The position numbers and the translations under genes are program-made. A DNA stretch of 64,000 bases from Streptomyces sp. CC228A. GTDB taxonomy: Bacteria; Actinomycetota; Actinomycetes; Streptomycetales; Streptomycetaceae. The stretch covers positions 62,001 to 126,000 of the forward strand of contig NZ_JAJPUI010000004.1 of assembly GCF_021390935.1 (NCBI RefSeq), in the 5' to 3' direction. Each line of letters begins with the position of its first letter. Position 1 is the first letter of the stretch. Shown in pieces: positions 28,324 through 37,771 of the stretch. Under the pieces are notes generated by a model, which was not told the origin of the DNA, made no database searches, and saw only the letters and a program-made list of their open reading frames with translations.

Positions 28324-29082
28324 GTGTCGGACCCGCAGCGCCCCCGCGCCTCCCTCCGTACCGCCGTGGTGTGGGACGTTCTTGAGGACGCCCTCGATCG
28401 CAGGGTCAAGGCCACCGGCAAGGACAGGCTGGACGTCCTCGACACCGGCGGCGGCAGCGGCCACTTCGCCGTGCCCGTCGCCCGCCTGGGGCACGTCGTC
28501 ACCGTGGTGGACCCGAGCCCGAACGCGCTGTTCGCGCTGGAGCGCCGCGCCGCCGAGGCGGGGGTGGCCGACCGGGTCCGCGGGGTCCAGGGCGACATCC
28601 ACGACCTGTTCGACGTCGTCGAGCGCGACGGCTTCGACGTCGTGCTCCTCCACGGCGTGCTGGAGTACGTCGACGACCCGGCCGAAGGCGTCCGCCTCGC
28701 CGGCGAGGCCCTGCGCCCCGGGGGCGCCCTGAGCCTGCTCGCCGCGGGCCTCGGCGGGGCCGTCCTCACCAGGGCGCTGGCGGGACACTTCACGGAGGCG
28801 CACCGGGCGCTCGCGGACCCGGCCGGGCGCTGGGGCGAGAGCGACCCCGTGCCGCGCCGCTTCACCGCCGAGCAGCTCTCCGAGGCCGTCACGGCCGCCG
28901 GGCTGGACGTCGGCCCCGTGCACGGGGTGCGGATCTTCTCCGACCTTGTCCCCGGCGTCCTCGTGGACACGGAACCCGGCGCCCAGGAGGCCCTGCTCCG
29001 GCTGGAGGCGGCCGCGGCCGAGCTGCCGGCCTTCCATGCGGTCGCCACCCAGTTGCACGTGCTGGGTGAAAAGCGCGCCTGA
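28324..29082 (+). CDS. Class I SAM-dependent methyltransferase
   Basis: 252 aa, GTG start with GAGGAG upstream. Rossmann-like methyltransferase fold with motif I LDVLDTGGGSGHFAVPVA, the acidic end of strand 2 VVTVVDPSP, DIHDLFDVV and motif post-II FDVVLLHGVLEYVDDP. Size and order fit small-molecule or tRNA-uridine CmoM-like methyltransferases; the substrate cannot be read from sequence. Downstream partner of the SAV_6107 gene. Confidence 0.88.
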   Translation: MSDPQRPRASLRTAVVWDVLEDALDRRVKATGKDRLDVLDTGGGSGHFAVPVARLGHVVTVVDPSPNALFALERRAAEAGVADRVRGVQGDIHDLFDVVERDGFDVVLLHGVLEYVDDPAEGVRLAGEALRPGGALSLLAAGLGGAVLTRALAGHFTEAHRALADPAGRWGESDPVPRRFTAEQLSEAVTAAGLDVGPVHGVRIFSDLVPGVLVDTEPGAQEALLRLEAAAAELPAFHAVATQLHVLGEKRA

Positions 29083-29267
29083 ACCCGGAAGGCGCCTGAT
29101 CAGCGGCGCAACCGCAGATGGAGTACGCCACAGGCGCCCCGTTCACGCCAGGATCCCCGTATGATCGAGGGACACCATCCGGCATGACGGTTCGGACGAC
29201 GGGGAATCAACGCCTCACCAGCCGAACCGGCATCGCGGTCCGATCGGCAATTGGCACCCAGGGCGGG

Positions 29268-29296
29268 TTTCACGGGGGCGATTCCCTGCCTATCCT
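29268..29296 (+). promoter_or_regulatory. Promoter candidate for the DUF3040 gene
   Basis: TTTCAC (29268-29273), 17-bp spacer, TATCCT (29291-29296), 52 nt upstream of the start codon. The -10 box is good, the -35 weak. Confidence 0.4.
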
Positions 29297-29347
29297 GAAA
29301 GGGCCGCATACCGGTCGCCCCCCGCGACCGACGATGAGGAGGACGCC

Positions 29348-29740
29348 GTGCCGCTCTCGGAGCACGAGCAGCGAATGCTCGAGCAGATGGAGCGAGCGCT
29401 GTACGCCGAAGATCCCAAGTTCGCGACAGCGCTCGAGGGAACCGGGCTGCGTACGTACCCCCGGCGACGGGTCTACCAGGCCGTCGCAGGTTTCCTGGTG
29501 GGTATCGCGCTCCTCATGGCCGGAATGGTCGCCCAGCAGATCTGGATCAGCGTCGTCGGCTTCCTGGTGATGCTGGGATGCGCGGTGCTCGCGGTGACCG
29601 GATGGCGCAAGGCCCCGAAGCCGGGCGAGCAGCCCGCTGCCGGAGGCGCACCCCGCGGCCGCGCCCAGCGGCAGCGCCGCTCGGTGATGGACCGGATCGA
29701 GGAGCGCTGGCAGCGCCGACGCGACGAGCAGGGCCACTGA
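29348..29740 (+). CDS. DUF3040 membrane protein
   Basis: 130 aa, GTG start with GAGGAGGA upstream. Begins PLSEHEQRMLEQMERALYAE, the DUF3040 signature (actinobacteria-specific). Two transmembrane helices follow (YQAVAGFLVGIALLMAGMVA; IWISVVGFLVMLGCAVLAVT) and the tail is basic (RGRAQRQRRSVMDRIEERWQ). Function is unknown. Relatives often sit near the dcw cluster in streptomycetes. A very strong hairpin follows. Confidence 0.88.
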   Translation: MPLSEHEQRMLEQMERALYAEDPKFATALEGTGLRTYPRRRVYQAVAGFLVGIALLMAGMVAQQIWISVVGFLVMLGCAVLAVTGWRKAPKPGEQPAAGGAPRGRAQRQRRSVMDRIEERWQRRRDEQGH

Positions 29741-29757
29741 GCAGCGGCCCGTACAGA

Positions 29758-29809
29758 CGGACATGAGTGAGGGGTGACCGCCGAAGCGGTCACCCCTCAC
29801 TCATGTCCG
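29758..29809. terminator. Very strong bidirectional terminator hairpin
   Basis: A perfect 24-bp stem: CGGACATGAGTG plus AGGGGTGACCGC on one side and the exact complement on the other, closed by a CGAA loop. It lies 17 nt after the DUF3040 stop, and the convergent transglutaminase gene ends 186 nt to its right. Its extreme stability and lack of T-run suit factor-independent stopping in high-GC genomes. Confidence 0.9.
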
Positions 29810-29994
29810 CAGCCGTGCAGGAGACGTACGGGCAAGGGGTACGCCCTGGCATGCTGCCCCGCCCCACCCCCTGGACCCGGCCGGGCTCCCGCAGCACAGC
29901 GGCAGCGCCCGGCCGGGCTCGCCGCCTGTCGGCCCGCGGGCCCCGGTCGGACCGGCTCCTGCCCGCCGCAGGGCGCGGCCGGGTGTCCCGTCGC

Positions 29995-32420
29995 TCAGCC
30001 GCGCCGGCGTGACGGGCGTCCCAGCAGGGTCGACCAGGCCGCCGCCGGCCGTGTGCGCAGGGCCGCCGCCCGTCGGGCGAGGGCGGCCCAGCGGTCCCCG
30101 AGGGCCCACCCGACGCGGGCCGCCGACCGCGGCGCCAGCACCGCCCGCAGTCTGGCCCCGCGGCCGAGCCGGGCGCCCAGCCCGGCCCGTATCCGAGCGG
30201 CGTCCTCCGCGAGGCCGGGCGTGGCCCGCGGCAGCGGCGCGTACAGCACCTGCTCCACCGCGCCCGCCACCCGGTGCACCGCCTCGGCCGCGTCGCCGTC
30301 CAGCCCGCCGAGCCGCACCAGCCGGGCGGCGGTACCGCGCGGCGTCAGCGACCCGTCCGGGGGCACCCCGTGGTCCCACGCCGTGTCGACGACCTCCTCC
30401 CACACCGCGAGGGTGCGGGCCGCCACGTCGTCGGCGGTACGGCCGCGAGGGCCCAGCCTGCGGGCCCGTACCCGCCGCCGCCACAGCATCGGCAGCAGCG
30501 GAAGCAGCACCACGGCCGCGGCACCGGCCGCGACCAGCAGCGCCGGGCTGCCGCCGCACCGGAGTCCTGCCCCGGCCCGCCGCCCTGCGGCGAGGCTCCG
30601 GGGCAGGGCACCGCACCGGCCACTGCGGGGACCCCCGCCGGCGCCGCGCAGCTGTCCGAGGGCGACGGCGCCGCCGAGGACGGCGCCGCGGAGGCGGCCG
30701 GAGCGGACGACTCCGGCGCCGGGTCCTCACCCGCGGGGGCCTGCGGCCGCGTGTACTCCGGTGCCGAGCCCCGCGACGGCGTGGGCTCGAAGCGGGTCCA
30801 GCCCACACCCTCGAAGTACAGCTCCGGCCAGGCGTGCGCGTCGCGGATGCCCACCGACACCGTGCCGTCCGCCGTCGTCCTGCCCGGCATGAACCCCACG
30901 GCGACCCGCGCCGGGATGTCCAGCGTGCGGGCCATCGCCGCCATGGCGAAGGAGAAGTGGACGCAGAAGCCCTCCTTGTCCTTCAGGAACCGGGAGATCG
31001 CTGTGACGCCCGTGCCCGACGACACCTCGACGTCGTAGCGGAAGCCGCCCTGCGTGGTGAACCAGTCCTGCAGCCGCACCGCGCGCTCGTAGTCGTTCGA
31101 GGTGCCCGCCGTCACGCGCAGCGCGGCGGCCTTCACGTCGGCGGGCAGCGAGTCCGGCACCCGGGTGTACTCGCGCAGCAGTGTCCCGGGCGGCTCCGGC
31201 GCGGCGGCCAGCTGCTCGGCCGTCGGGTTCACCGCCAGGCTGCTGACGGAGTACCGGACGCCGCTCGTGGTCTGCCCGTCGTCCCCGACGAGCATCCGGC
31301 CCACCGGCTCGTACCGCCAGCGGCCGTCGATGTCGACGGCGGTCGCCGGGAACGGCATGGGCAGCCACTTCTGCTCGTACGAACCGGACGCGGAGATGTT
31401 CGTGCGGATCTCCGTCGTGCCGATCCGGCCGCTCAGTCCCGTCGGCCCGGGCAGCCGCTGCGGCACGTCCTGCACGGCCCGCACGGAGGTCTTCCAGGCG
31501 GTGCCGTCGAACTGGTCGAGTGCCACGAGCCGCAGGTACAGCTCGTCGCGGTCCTCCGCGGTGGTCCGGTAGCGCAGCACCTCGCGGTCCGACGGCTGCT
31601 TGAGGCTGTCCTGCAGGGACACCAGCGGGTTGACCGCGGAGATGGTGCCCCCGTTCGCGCCCTCGCCGCTCCCGCCCCGGTCCAGCAGGCCGCCGCCCAG
31701 CGACGGCAGGGCCGCTGGCACGGCCACGGCGATCCCGAGCGCGACGGCGCCGATCCGCCGACCGGTGCGCAGCGGGGCCGCCGAGCGGGAGGCCGGCGCG
31801 CCCGTCCTGTGCGGGCGGCCCGCGCCGCCGAAGACCCGGCCCCACTGCGTGAGCCGGTCGCGGCTCTCGGCCAGCAGCAGCACGAGGTACCCGGCGGCGG
31901 CCAGCAGGAACCACAGCCAGCTGAGCCCGCCGCCGCCGGACAGCCCGGCCGCCACCGAGTACAGGGCCAGCAGCGGCAGCCCGGCCGGGGCCGCGGCGCG
32001 GAAGGTCGCCGCCAGCAGGTCCACCGCCAGGCCGACGAGCAGCACCCCGCCGACCAGCATCAGCTCGATGCCGTCCGTCGTGGGCGCCGGGATCGCGTAC
32101 TGCCCGACATCGTCCGCGCCCCGCGTGAGGAGCGTGCCGAACCACTCGAAGGTCTGCGGGGTGGGCAGCAGCCCGACGAGCGCGTGGTCCCGCGCGAAGA
32201 CCAGCGTGAGCAGCACCAGCACCACCGCGGCCTGCAGCAGCGCCGTCAGCGGGCGGGCCAGCGGCACCCGGCGCGCCAGGGCTCCCGCCGCGGACACCAC
32301 GGCGAGCAGCACGCCCGCGAGCACCAGCCAGTCGCCGCCGCTGACCAGCGGGAGCAGGGCGCACGCCGAGGTCAGCGTCGCGATCAGGGCGCACACCGCG
32401 AGTCGTATGTCCGTGCTCAT
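29995..32420 (-). CDS. Transglutaminase-like membrane protein (TgpA type), interrupted by an apparent -1 frameshift
   Basis: ATG at 32420 overlaps the DUF58 gene. About five to six N-terminal transmembrane helices (LAVCALIATLTSACALLPLV onward) precede a transglutaminase core with GFCVHFSFAMAAMARTLDIP (catalytic Cys), GIRDAHAWPELYFEG (His) and the following Asp region GWTRFEPTP. The first frame then loses sense. The last helix (ALLVAAGAAAVVLLPLLPML) and the DUF4129-like tail lie in the next frame and end at 29995. One base restored near 30540-30555 gives ~808 aa, the normal length. Third gene of the moxR-DUF58-transglutaminase operon, of unknown substrate, usually tied to the cell envelope. 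Confidence 0.88.
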
Positions 32421-33825
32421 GACCAGCCCCCGAGTGGCCCGCCGTCTCCTCGAAACCGCCCTGCGCCCCCGCGGGGCCGCCCGCGGCGCGCCCGGCGTGC
32501 CGCCACAGGTCGGCGAGCACGTCGCCCGGCCGCACCGCGACCGCCGTCCACCCCGCCTGCCGCAGCTGCCGCACGGTGCCCGCCCCCGCCTCGGCACCGG
32601 CGGCGGAGGGCGCGCCTCCGGTCCCCGCGGACCGCGCACGGGACCAGGCGTCCTGGTCCAGTACGAAGGCGACCGCCGCTCCCGACCGCGTGCGCAGGCC
32701 GCCGAGCAGCGCCGCCTGCTCGGCGTCGAGGACGCCGAGGAAGGCCACCAGCAGCCCCTCGCCGCCGCCGCGCAGCACCTCGTACGCCCCGGAGAGGCCC
32801 TCCTCGTCGGAGTGGTCGACCTCCGCCAGCATGTCCATCATCAGGCCCGCCGTCTCGGCCGCGCCGAACCCGGAGGCGGTGTGGCCGTCGGAGCCGTCTC
32901 CGGGGAGTGTCTCCCCGGTGTCCGTCAGCAGGCGGACCGCGTAGCCCCGCTCCAGCAGGTGCATCACGGCGGAGGCCGCGCCGGAGACCGCCCACTCGAA
33001 CGGCGCGGTCGGCCCGCCGTCGTCGTCGTAGCCGGCAGCGCGGGTGTCCAGCAGGACGGTGCAGCGGGCCTGGTGGGACTGCTCCTCGCGGCGCACCATC
33101 AGCTCTCCGTACCGGGCCGTGGACCGCCAGTGCACCCGGCGCAGGTCGTCGCCGTACCGGTAGCCCCGCGGGATCACGTCGTCCTCGCCGGACTGGGCGA
33201 GCGAGCGCTGCCGCCCGTCGCCGTGGCCGGGGGCCGCGCCGGCGAGCCGCACCGGCGGCAGCGCCTCCGTGCGCGGCACGACGGTCAGCATGTCGTGGGC
33301 GGCGAACGAGCGGGTGAGCTCGCACATCCCGAAGGGGTCGCCCAGCCGCAGTTGCAGCGGTCCGAGCGGGTAGCGGCCCCGCAGGTCGGAGCGCACCCGG
33401 TACGACACCTCGCGTTTGCCGCCGGCCTCCACCCGGTCCAGCACGAACCGGGGCCGCGGCCCCAGCACGTACGGCACCTGGTCCTGGAGCATCAGCAGTC
33501 CGGTGGGGAGCCGGGAGACGTTGTCCATGCGCAGTTGCACCCGCGCCTCGGATCCCGCGGGCACCCGCTGCGGTGCCAGCCGCCGTGCCGCCGTGACCCG
33601 GTAGCGGGTGCGGTAGAGCACGGCCACGCACACCAGCGGCAGCACGGCCAGCAGCAGCCCGACCCGCAGGAGGTCCGTCTGCCCGAGCACGTAGGCGCAG
33701 ACCGCCGCCGCCATGCCCGCGGCCAGGAAGGACCGGCCCCGGGTGGTCAGCCCGCCGAGGGCGCCCCGCAGCCCGCCCCTGACCGGGCCGTCCGGCCCGG
33801 CGGCGGGCGCCTCGGCCGTCATCAC
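32417..33825 (-). CDS. DUF58 protein, 3' end apparently frameshifted
   Basis: ATG at 33825 overlaps the moxR stop. Two N-terminal helices (RGRSFLAAGMAAAVCAYVLG; LRVGLLLAVLPLVCVAVLYR) are followed by the DUF58 core with DDVIPRGYRYGDDLRRVHWRSTARYGELMVRREE (only part of which is diagnostic: GDDLRRVHW). In this frame no stop occurs before 30727, which would run deep into the next gene. A one-base deletion at about 32430-32520 would give the end GGPLGGWS with a TGA overlapping the transglutaminase ATG. I therefore end the gene at 32417 (~469 aa). DUF58 proteins work with MoxR ATPases in envelope or stress functions. Confidence 0.82.
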
Positions 33826-34883
33826 AGCCGCCGCAGGCCGGGGTGCCGCTGGCCGTAGTACGCGCCGACCGGCGGCTGCCCGCCCACCGCGGGCACCGGG
33901 GTGCGCTGCAGGATGTCCACCACGACCTGCTCCGCGGTGCGCCGGTTCATCTGCGCCTGCGCGGTGAGCAGCAGCCGGTGCGCGAGGACGGGCACGGCGA
34001 GCGCCTGGAGGTCGTCGGGCAGCGCGAACTCGCGGCCGCTCAGCATGGCGGACGCCTTCGCGGCGCGCAGCAGGTGGAGCGTGGCGCGGGGGGAGGCGCC
34101 CAGCCGCAGCTCGGGGTGGGCCCGGGTCGCCCCGACCAGGTCCACGGCGTACCGCTGGACCGCCTCCGCGACATGGACCCCGCGGACGGAGTCGATGAGC
34201 TTGAGGATGTCGTGGGCGTGCGCGACCGGCTGGAGGCCGTCGAGCGGGGACGCGGAGCCGTGCGACGCCAGCATCCGCAGCTCCGCGTCGGCGCTGGGGT
34301 AGCCCATCGAGACGCGCGCCATGAAGCGGTCCCGCTGCGCCTCGGGGAGCGGGTACGTGCCCTCCATCTCCACCGGGTTCTGCGTGGCGACCACCATGAA
34401 CGGCTCGGGCAGCTCGTACGACCGGCCGTCCACCGTGACCTGGCGCTCCTCCAGCGACTCCAGCAGCGCGGACTGGGTCTTGGGGGAGGCGCGGTTGATC
34501 TCGTCGCCGATCACGATCTGCGAGAAGACCGCGCCCGGCTTGAACTCGAACTCGTGGCGCTGCTGGTCGTAGATCGAGACGCCGGTGACGTCGGACGGCA
34601 GCAGGTCGGGGGTGAACTGGATCCGGGTCACCGAGCAGTCCACGGACCGCGCCAGCGCCTTGGCCAGCATCGTCTTGCCGACCCCGGGCACGTCCTCGAT
34701 GAGGAGGTGGCCCTCGGCCAGCAGCACGGTCAGCGCGAGCCGTACGACCTCGGGCTTGCCTTCGATCACCGCCTCCACCGACCGGCGGATCCGCTCCGCC
34801 GTGGCGGTCAGGTCCTCCCCGGCGCCCGGCTGCGTCCGTGCGGGGGCGCCCCCACCGTTCGCTCGGTCGTCATAGGTCGTCAC
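33822..34883 (-). CDS. MoxR-family AAA+ ATPase
   Basis: 353 aa, ATG start. Walker A is EDVPGVGKTMLAKALA, Walker B IVIGDEINRASPKTQSALLE, sensor-like VVATQNPVEMEGTYPLPEAQ. A chaperone-like ATPase thought to activate partner proteins, here the DUF58 and transglutaminase proteins made from the same overlapping operon. The last codons overlap the DUF58 start. Confidence 0.95.
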   Translation of the reverse strand: MTTYDDRANGGGAPARTQPGAGEDLTATAERIRRSVEAVIEGKPEVVRLALTVLLAEGHLLIEDVPGVGKTMLAKALARSVDCSVTRIQFTPDLLPSDVTGVSIYDQQRHEFEFKPGAVFSQIVIGDEINRASPKTQSALLESLEERQVTVDGRSYELPEPFMVVATQNPVEMEGTYPLPEAQRDRFMARVSMGYPSADAELRMLASHGSASPLDGLQPVAHAHDILKLIDSVRGVHVAEAVQRYAVDLVGATRAHPELRLGASPRATLHLLRAAKASAMLSGREFALPDDLQALAVPVLAHRLLLTAQAQMNRRTAEQVVVDILQRTPVPAVGGQPPVGAYYGQRHPGLRRL

Positions 34884-35085
34884 CCGGCCCTCCTCGGCCC
34901 ATCGTCGGGGGCCGTCGCGCGACGCACCGCGGCGGGGCCCAGCTCAGAAACACGGACACCGCCTCCGGACCGGAGACGGTTCGGAGGAGGTGTCACTCCC
35001 GCATTCTTGTTGCCGTTCAGCGCGGTGTCACTCGCCTGTGGACAACTGCGGGCGATATGTCGGCTGTCAGTCGTTTCCGTCCCGT

Positions 35086-35104
35086 GGCTCAGTCCTGCTG
35101 AGCC
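35086..35104 (-). terminator. Terminator candidate of the carbonic anhydrase gene
   Basis: GGCTCAG-TCCTG-CTGAGCC, a perfect 7-bp stem just past the stop codon (35110) on the minus strand. Confidence 0.5.
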
Positions 35105-35109
35105 GTCTC

Positions 35110-35670
35110 CTACTCGCCGGACGGCGCCGGGTCGACCTCGCGGAGCAGGCCGGTGGTCACGTCGAAGACGAAGCCCCGCACATCGCTGGTGTGCTGGAGG
35201 AACGGCGACGTCCGCACACGCTGCATGGACTGCCGCACGTCCTGGTCCACGTCCCGGAAGGCCTCCACGGCCCAGGTCGGACGCTGCCCGACCTCCTGCT
35301 CCAGCTCGTCGCGGAAGCCCTCGGTGATCTTCTCCAGGCCGCACCCGGTGTGGTGCACGAGCACGATGCTGCGGGTGCCGAGGGCCCGCTGGCTGATGGT
35401 GAGCGAGCGGATCACGTCGTCGGTGACCACGCCGCCCGCATTGCGGATGGTGTGGCAGTCGCCCAGGTTGAGGCCGAGGGCGGCGTGCAGGTCGAGGCGT
35501 GCGTCCATGCAGGCCACCACGGCGACCTTGAGCACGGGCCGGGCGTCCATCCCCGGGTCGGTGAACTTGGCCGCGTAGCGGTGGTTGGCCTCGACGAGGC
35601 GGTCCGTGACCGTGTCGCCCGGACGTCCGGGGTGCGTCGAGTCGGTGGAGAGGTGCGCAGAAGTCGACAT
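35110..35670 (-). CDS. Beta-class carbonic anhydrase
   Basis: 186 aa from the ATG at 35670. Zinc ligands are visible as Cys-x-Asp-x-Arg in VACMDARLD, and His and Cys in VLVHHTGCG; NAGGVVTDDVIRSL is also typical. It interconverts CO2 and bicarbonate in the cytosol. The minus-strand TAACGT at 35678-35683 lies 7 nt before the ATG and there is no ribosome site, so a leaderless transcript is likely. Confidence 0.9.
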   Translation of the reverse strand: MSTSAHLSTDSTHPGRPGDTVTDRLVEANHRYAAKFTDPGMDARPVLKVAVVACMDARLDLHAALGLNLGDCHTIRNAGGVVTDDVIRSLTISQRALGTRSIVLVHHTGCGLEKITEGFRDELEQEVGQRPTWAVEAFRDVDQDVRQSMQRVRTSPFLQHTSDVRGFVFDVTTGLLREVDPAPSGE

Positions 35671-35677
35671 GGATACG

Positions 35678-35683
35678 ACGTTA
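35678..35683 (-). promoter_or_regulatory. -10 box of a leaderless carbonic anhydrase promoter
   Basis: TAACGT on the minus strand, 7 nt upstream of the ATG at 35670, with no Shine-Dalgarno sequence between. No clear -35 box. Confidence 0.45.
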
Positions 35684-35843
35684 GTGGGCACCTGCCCGCC
35701 GGGCGCGCCGTGAGAGTGGGGCAAAGGACACCAAGGGCCCCGGATGTGACGTAACCCACACTCGACGGCAGTCCTGCCGGACGGGTGATCCGCCCGTTTC
35801 GTCCCCGCCGTCACGGGGCGCGGGCGACGCGCTGGCCGGTTGA

Positions 35844-35871
35844 TTGACCGGGCCGGGCGGTCGACTAGAGT
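35844..35871 (+). promoter_or_regulatory. Vegetative-type promoter of the dcw cluster
   Basis: TTGACC (35844-35849), 16-bp spacer, TAGAGT (35866-35871); about 140 nt upstream of rsmH. It is the best housekeeping-sigma (HrdB-like) match in the region and should start the long run rsmH to murG/ftsQ. The leader of ~130 nt has no obvious further structure. Confidence 0.65.
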
Positions 35872-36008
35872 GGCGCGGAGTTCACGGGAGACCACGGGGA
35901 TCATCGAGCGGTTCCGCCGGTGGCCGCGGTCCCCGCTCCGCGTGTGCGGGCGGTACGTACCAGCGCGGACCTGGCAGTACGTACGCCGCGCCGGACCTGA
36001 GAGGGCAG

Positions 36009-37040
36009 ATGACAGGGCGCGATGGGGGTGCCGCCGGGTTGACCGGGGCGGACCTCCCCGAGGACGACGGCGGCGGCGGACGACCGGACGGGAGCGACCG
36101 GCACGTCCCCGTGATGCTGCGGGAGTGCCTGGACCTGCTCGCCCCCGCCCTGGAGCGGCCCGGCGCAGTCGTCGTCGACTGCACCCTCGGTCTCGGCGGC
36201 CACAGCGAGGCGCTGCTCACCCGCTTCCCCGAGGCCCGGCTCATCGCCCTCGACCGGGACACCGAGGCGCTGCGGCTCTCCGGCGAGCGCCTCGCCCGGT
36301 TCGGTGAGCGCGCCACCCTCGTCCACGCCGTGTACGACGAGCTCCCCGAGGTGCTCGACCGGCTCGGCGTCCCCCGCGTGCAGGGCGTCCTGTTCGACCT
36401 GGGCGTCTCCTCCATGCAACTCGACGAGGCGGACCGCGGCTTCGCGTACGCGCAGGACGCCCCCCTCGACATGCGCATGGACCAGACGACCGGCATCAGC
36501 GCAGCCGAGGTCCTCAACACCTACCCGCCCGGCGAACTCGTCCGCATCCTGCGCGCGTACGGCGAGGAGAAGCAGGCCAAGCGGATCGTGGCCGCCGTCG
36601 TACGGGAGCGTGAGAAGGAGCCGTTCAGCCGCAGCGCCCGCCTCGTCGAACTGATCCGCGACGCCCTGCCGCAGGCCGCCAAGCGCACCGGCGGCAACCC
36701 CGCCAAGCGCACCTTCCAGGCGCTGCGCATCGAGGTCAACGGAGAGCTGTCCGTCCTGGAGCGGGCGATCCCCGCCGCCGTCGCCGCCCTGGCCGTCGGC
36801 GGCCGCATCGCCGTCCTCTCGTACCACTCTCTGGAAGACCGCCTGGTCAAGCAGGTGTTCGCGGCGGGCGCCGAGAGCACCGCGCCGCCCGGCCTGCCCG
36901 TCGTCCCCGAGCAGTACCAGCCCCGGCTCAGGCTGCTGACCCGGGGTGCCCGGCTCCCCGGCGACGAGGAGGTCGCCCGCAACCGCCGCGCCGCGCCCGC
37001 GCGGCTGCGCGGCGCGGAACGGATCAGGGAGGACGTGTGA
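36009..37040 (+). CDS. rsmH: 16S rRNA (cytosine-1402 N4)-methyltransferase
   Basis: 343 aa from the ATG at 36009 (GAGAGGGCAG upstream); the frame is open further left but without a ribosome site. Methylates C1402 of 16S rRNA with SAM. Typical stretches are [58 protein letters not shown] and [12 protein letters not shown]. It is the usual first gene of the dcw cluster; its TGA overlaps the ftsL GTG. Confidence 0.96.
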   Translation: MTGRDGGAAGLTGADLPEDDGGGGRPDGSDRHVPVMLRECLDLLAPALERPGAVVVDCTLGLGGHSEALLTRFPEARLIALDRDTEALRLSGERLARFGERATLVHAVYDELPEVLDRLGVPRVQGVLFDLGVSSMQLDEADRGFAYAQDAPLDMRMDQTTGISAAEVLNTYPPGELVRILRAYGEEKQAKRIVAAVVREREKEPFSRSARLVELIRDALPQAAKRTGGNPAKRTFQALRIEVNGELSVLERAIPAAVAALAVGGRIAVLSYHSLEDRLVKQVFAAGAESTAPPGLPVVPEQYQPRLRLLTRGARLPGDEEVARNRRAAPARLRGAERIREDV

Positions 37041-37771
37041 CGAAGGCAGGACCCCTGAAGGGGCGGGCGGCCCGGCTGGCCGGTCTCCTCCCGTCCGGGC
37101 CGAGCACCGCCGCCCGCACCCCCTTCGTCCTGCTCGTCGTCCTCTTCCTCGGCGGCGGCCTCATCGGCCTGCTGCTGCTCAACACCTCCCTCAGCCAGGG
37201 CTCCTTCAAGCTGCTCGAACTGAAGAAGAAGACCACCGCGCTCACCGACGAGGAGCAGGCCCTCCAGCGGGACGTCGACGCGCGTTCCGCGCCCGACGCC
37301 CTGGAGCGCCGCGCCCGCGAACTCGGCATGGTCCCCGGCGGCGGCCCCGCCTTCCTGGAGCCCGACGGCACCGTACGCGGCCTGCCGAGTCCGGCCCCCA
37401 CCCCCGCCCCGTCGCCGACGCCGGACCCTGCGGCGGACGGCACCGCGGACGCCGACCCGGCGCAGGTCCCGGATGCCGGGCCGTCCCCCGCAGGCGGCAC
37501 CGCGCCCGCCCCGCAGCCCGCAGGTCCACCGCGGGTCCCGGGCGCCGACCCGGCCGCGGGCGGCGCGACGGCCGCCGACCCGGCCCCGGGCGCGCCTGCG
37601 TCCGAGGGATCCGAGCCGACGGAACCGGAAGCGCCGGACCCGCAGGCGGCCGAACCGCAGCCTGCCGAGCCTGAGCCGACGGAACCCCGGGCGGCGCGAC
37701 CGCGAGCGGCGGAACCGGAAGCGACGACACCAGAACCGACGGCACCAGAACCGACGACCTCCGGCAGGTGA
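37037..37771 (+). CDS. ftsL: FtsL-like septum protein with a long Pro/Glu/Ala-rich tail
   Basis: 244 aa, GTG start in a GTGA overlap with rsmH. One transmembrane helix ([20 protein letters not shown]) is followed by a short leucine-zipper-like coiled coil ([20 protein letters not shown] ...[11 protein letters not shown]), as in FtsL. The remaining ~130 residues are low-complexity Ala/Pro/Glu/Thr with repeated PEPTEPxA words, presumably disordered outside the membrane. FtsL/DivIC/FtsQ complexes activate septal PBP and FtsW. The position between rsmH and ftsI supports the call. The tail is longer than in typical FtsL. Confidence 0.85.
   Translation: MTKAGPLKGRAARLAGLLPSGPSTAARTPFVLLVVLFLGGGLIGLLLLNTSLSQGSFKLLELKKKTTALTDEEQALQRDVDARSAPDALERRARELGMVPGGGPAFLEPDGTVRGLPSPAPTPAPSPTPDPAADGTADADPAQVPDAGPSPAGGTAPAPQPAGPPRVPGADPAAGGATAADPAPGAPASEGSEPTEPEAPDPQAAEPQPAEPEPTEPRAARPRAAEPEATTPEPTAPEPTTSGR

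Noticed and set aside
30727..32416. Extension of the DUF58 gene to 1032 aa
   Set aside because: The extra part is a shadow of the overlapping transglutaminase frame; a one-base deletion near the DUF58 end explains it better.
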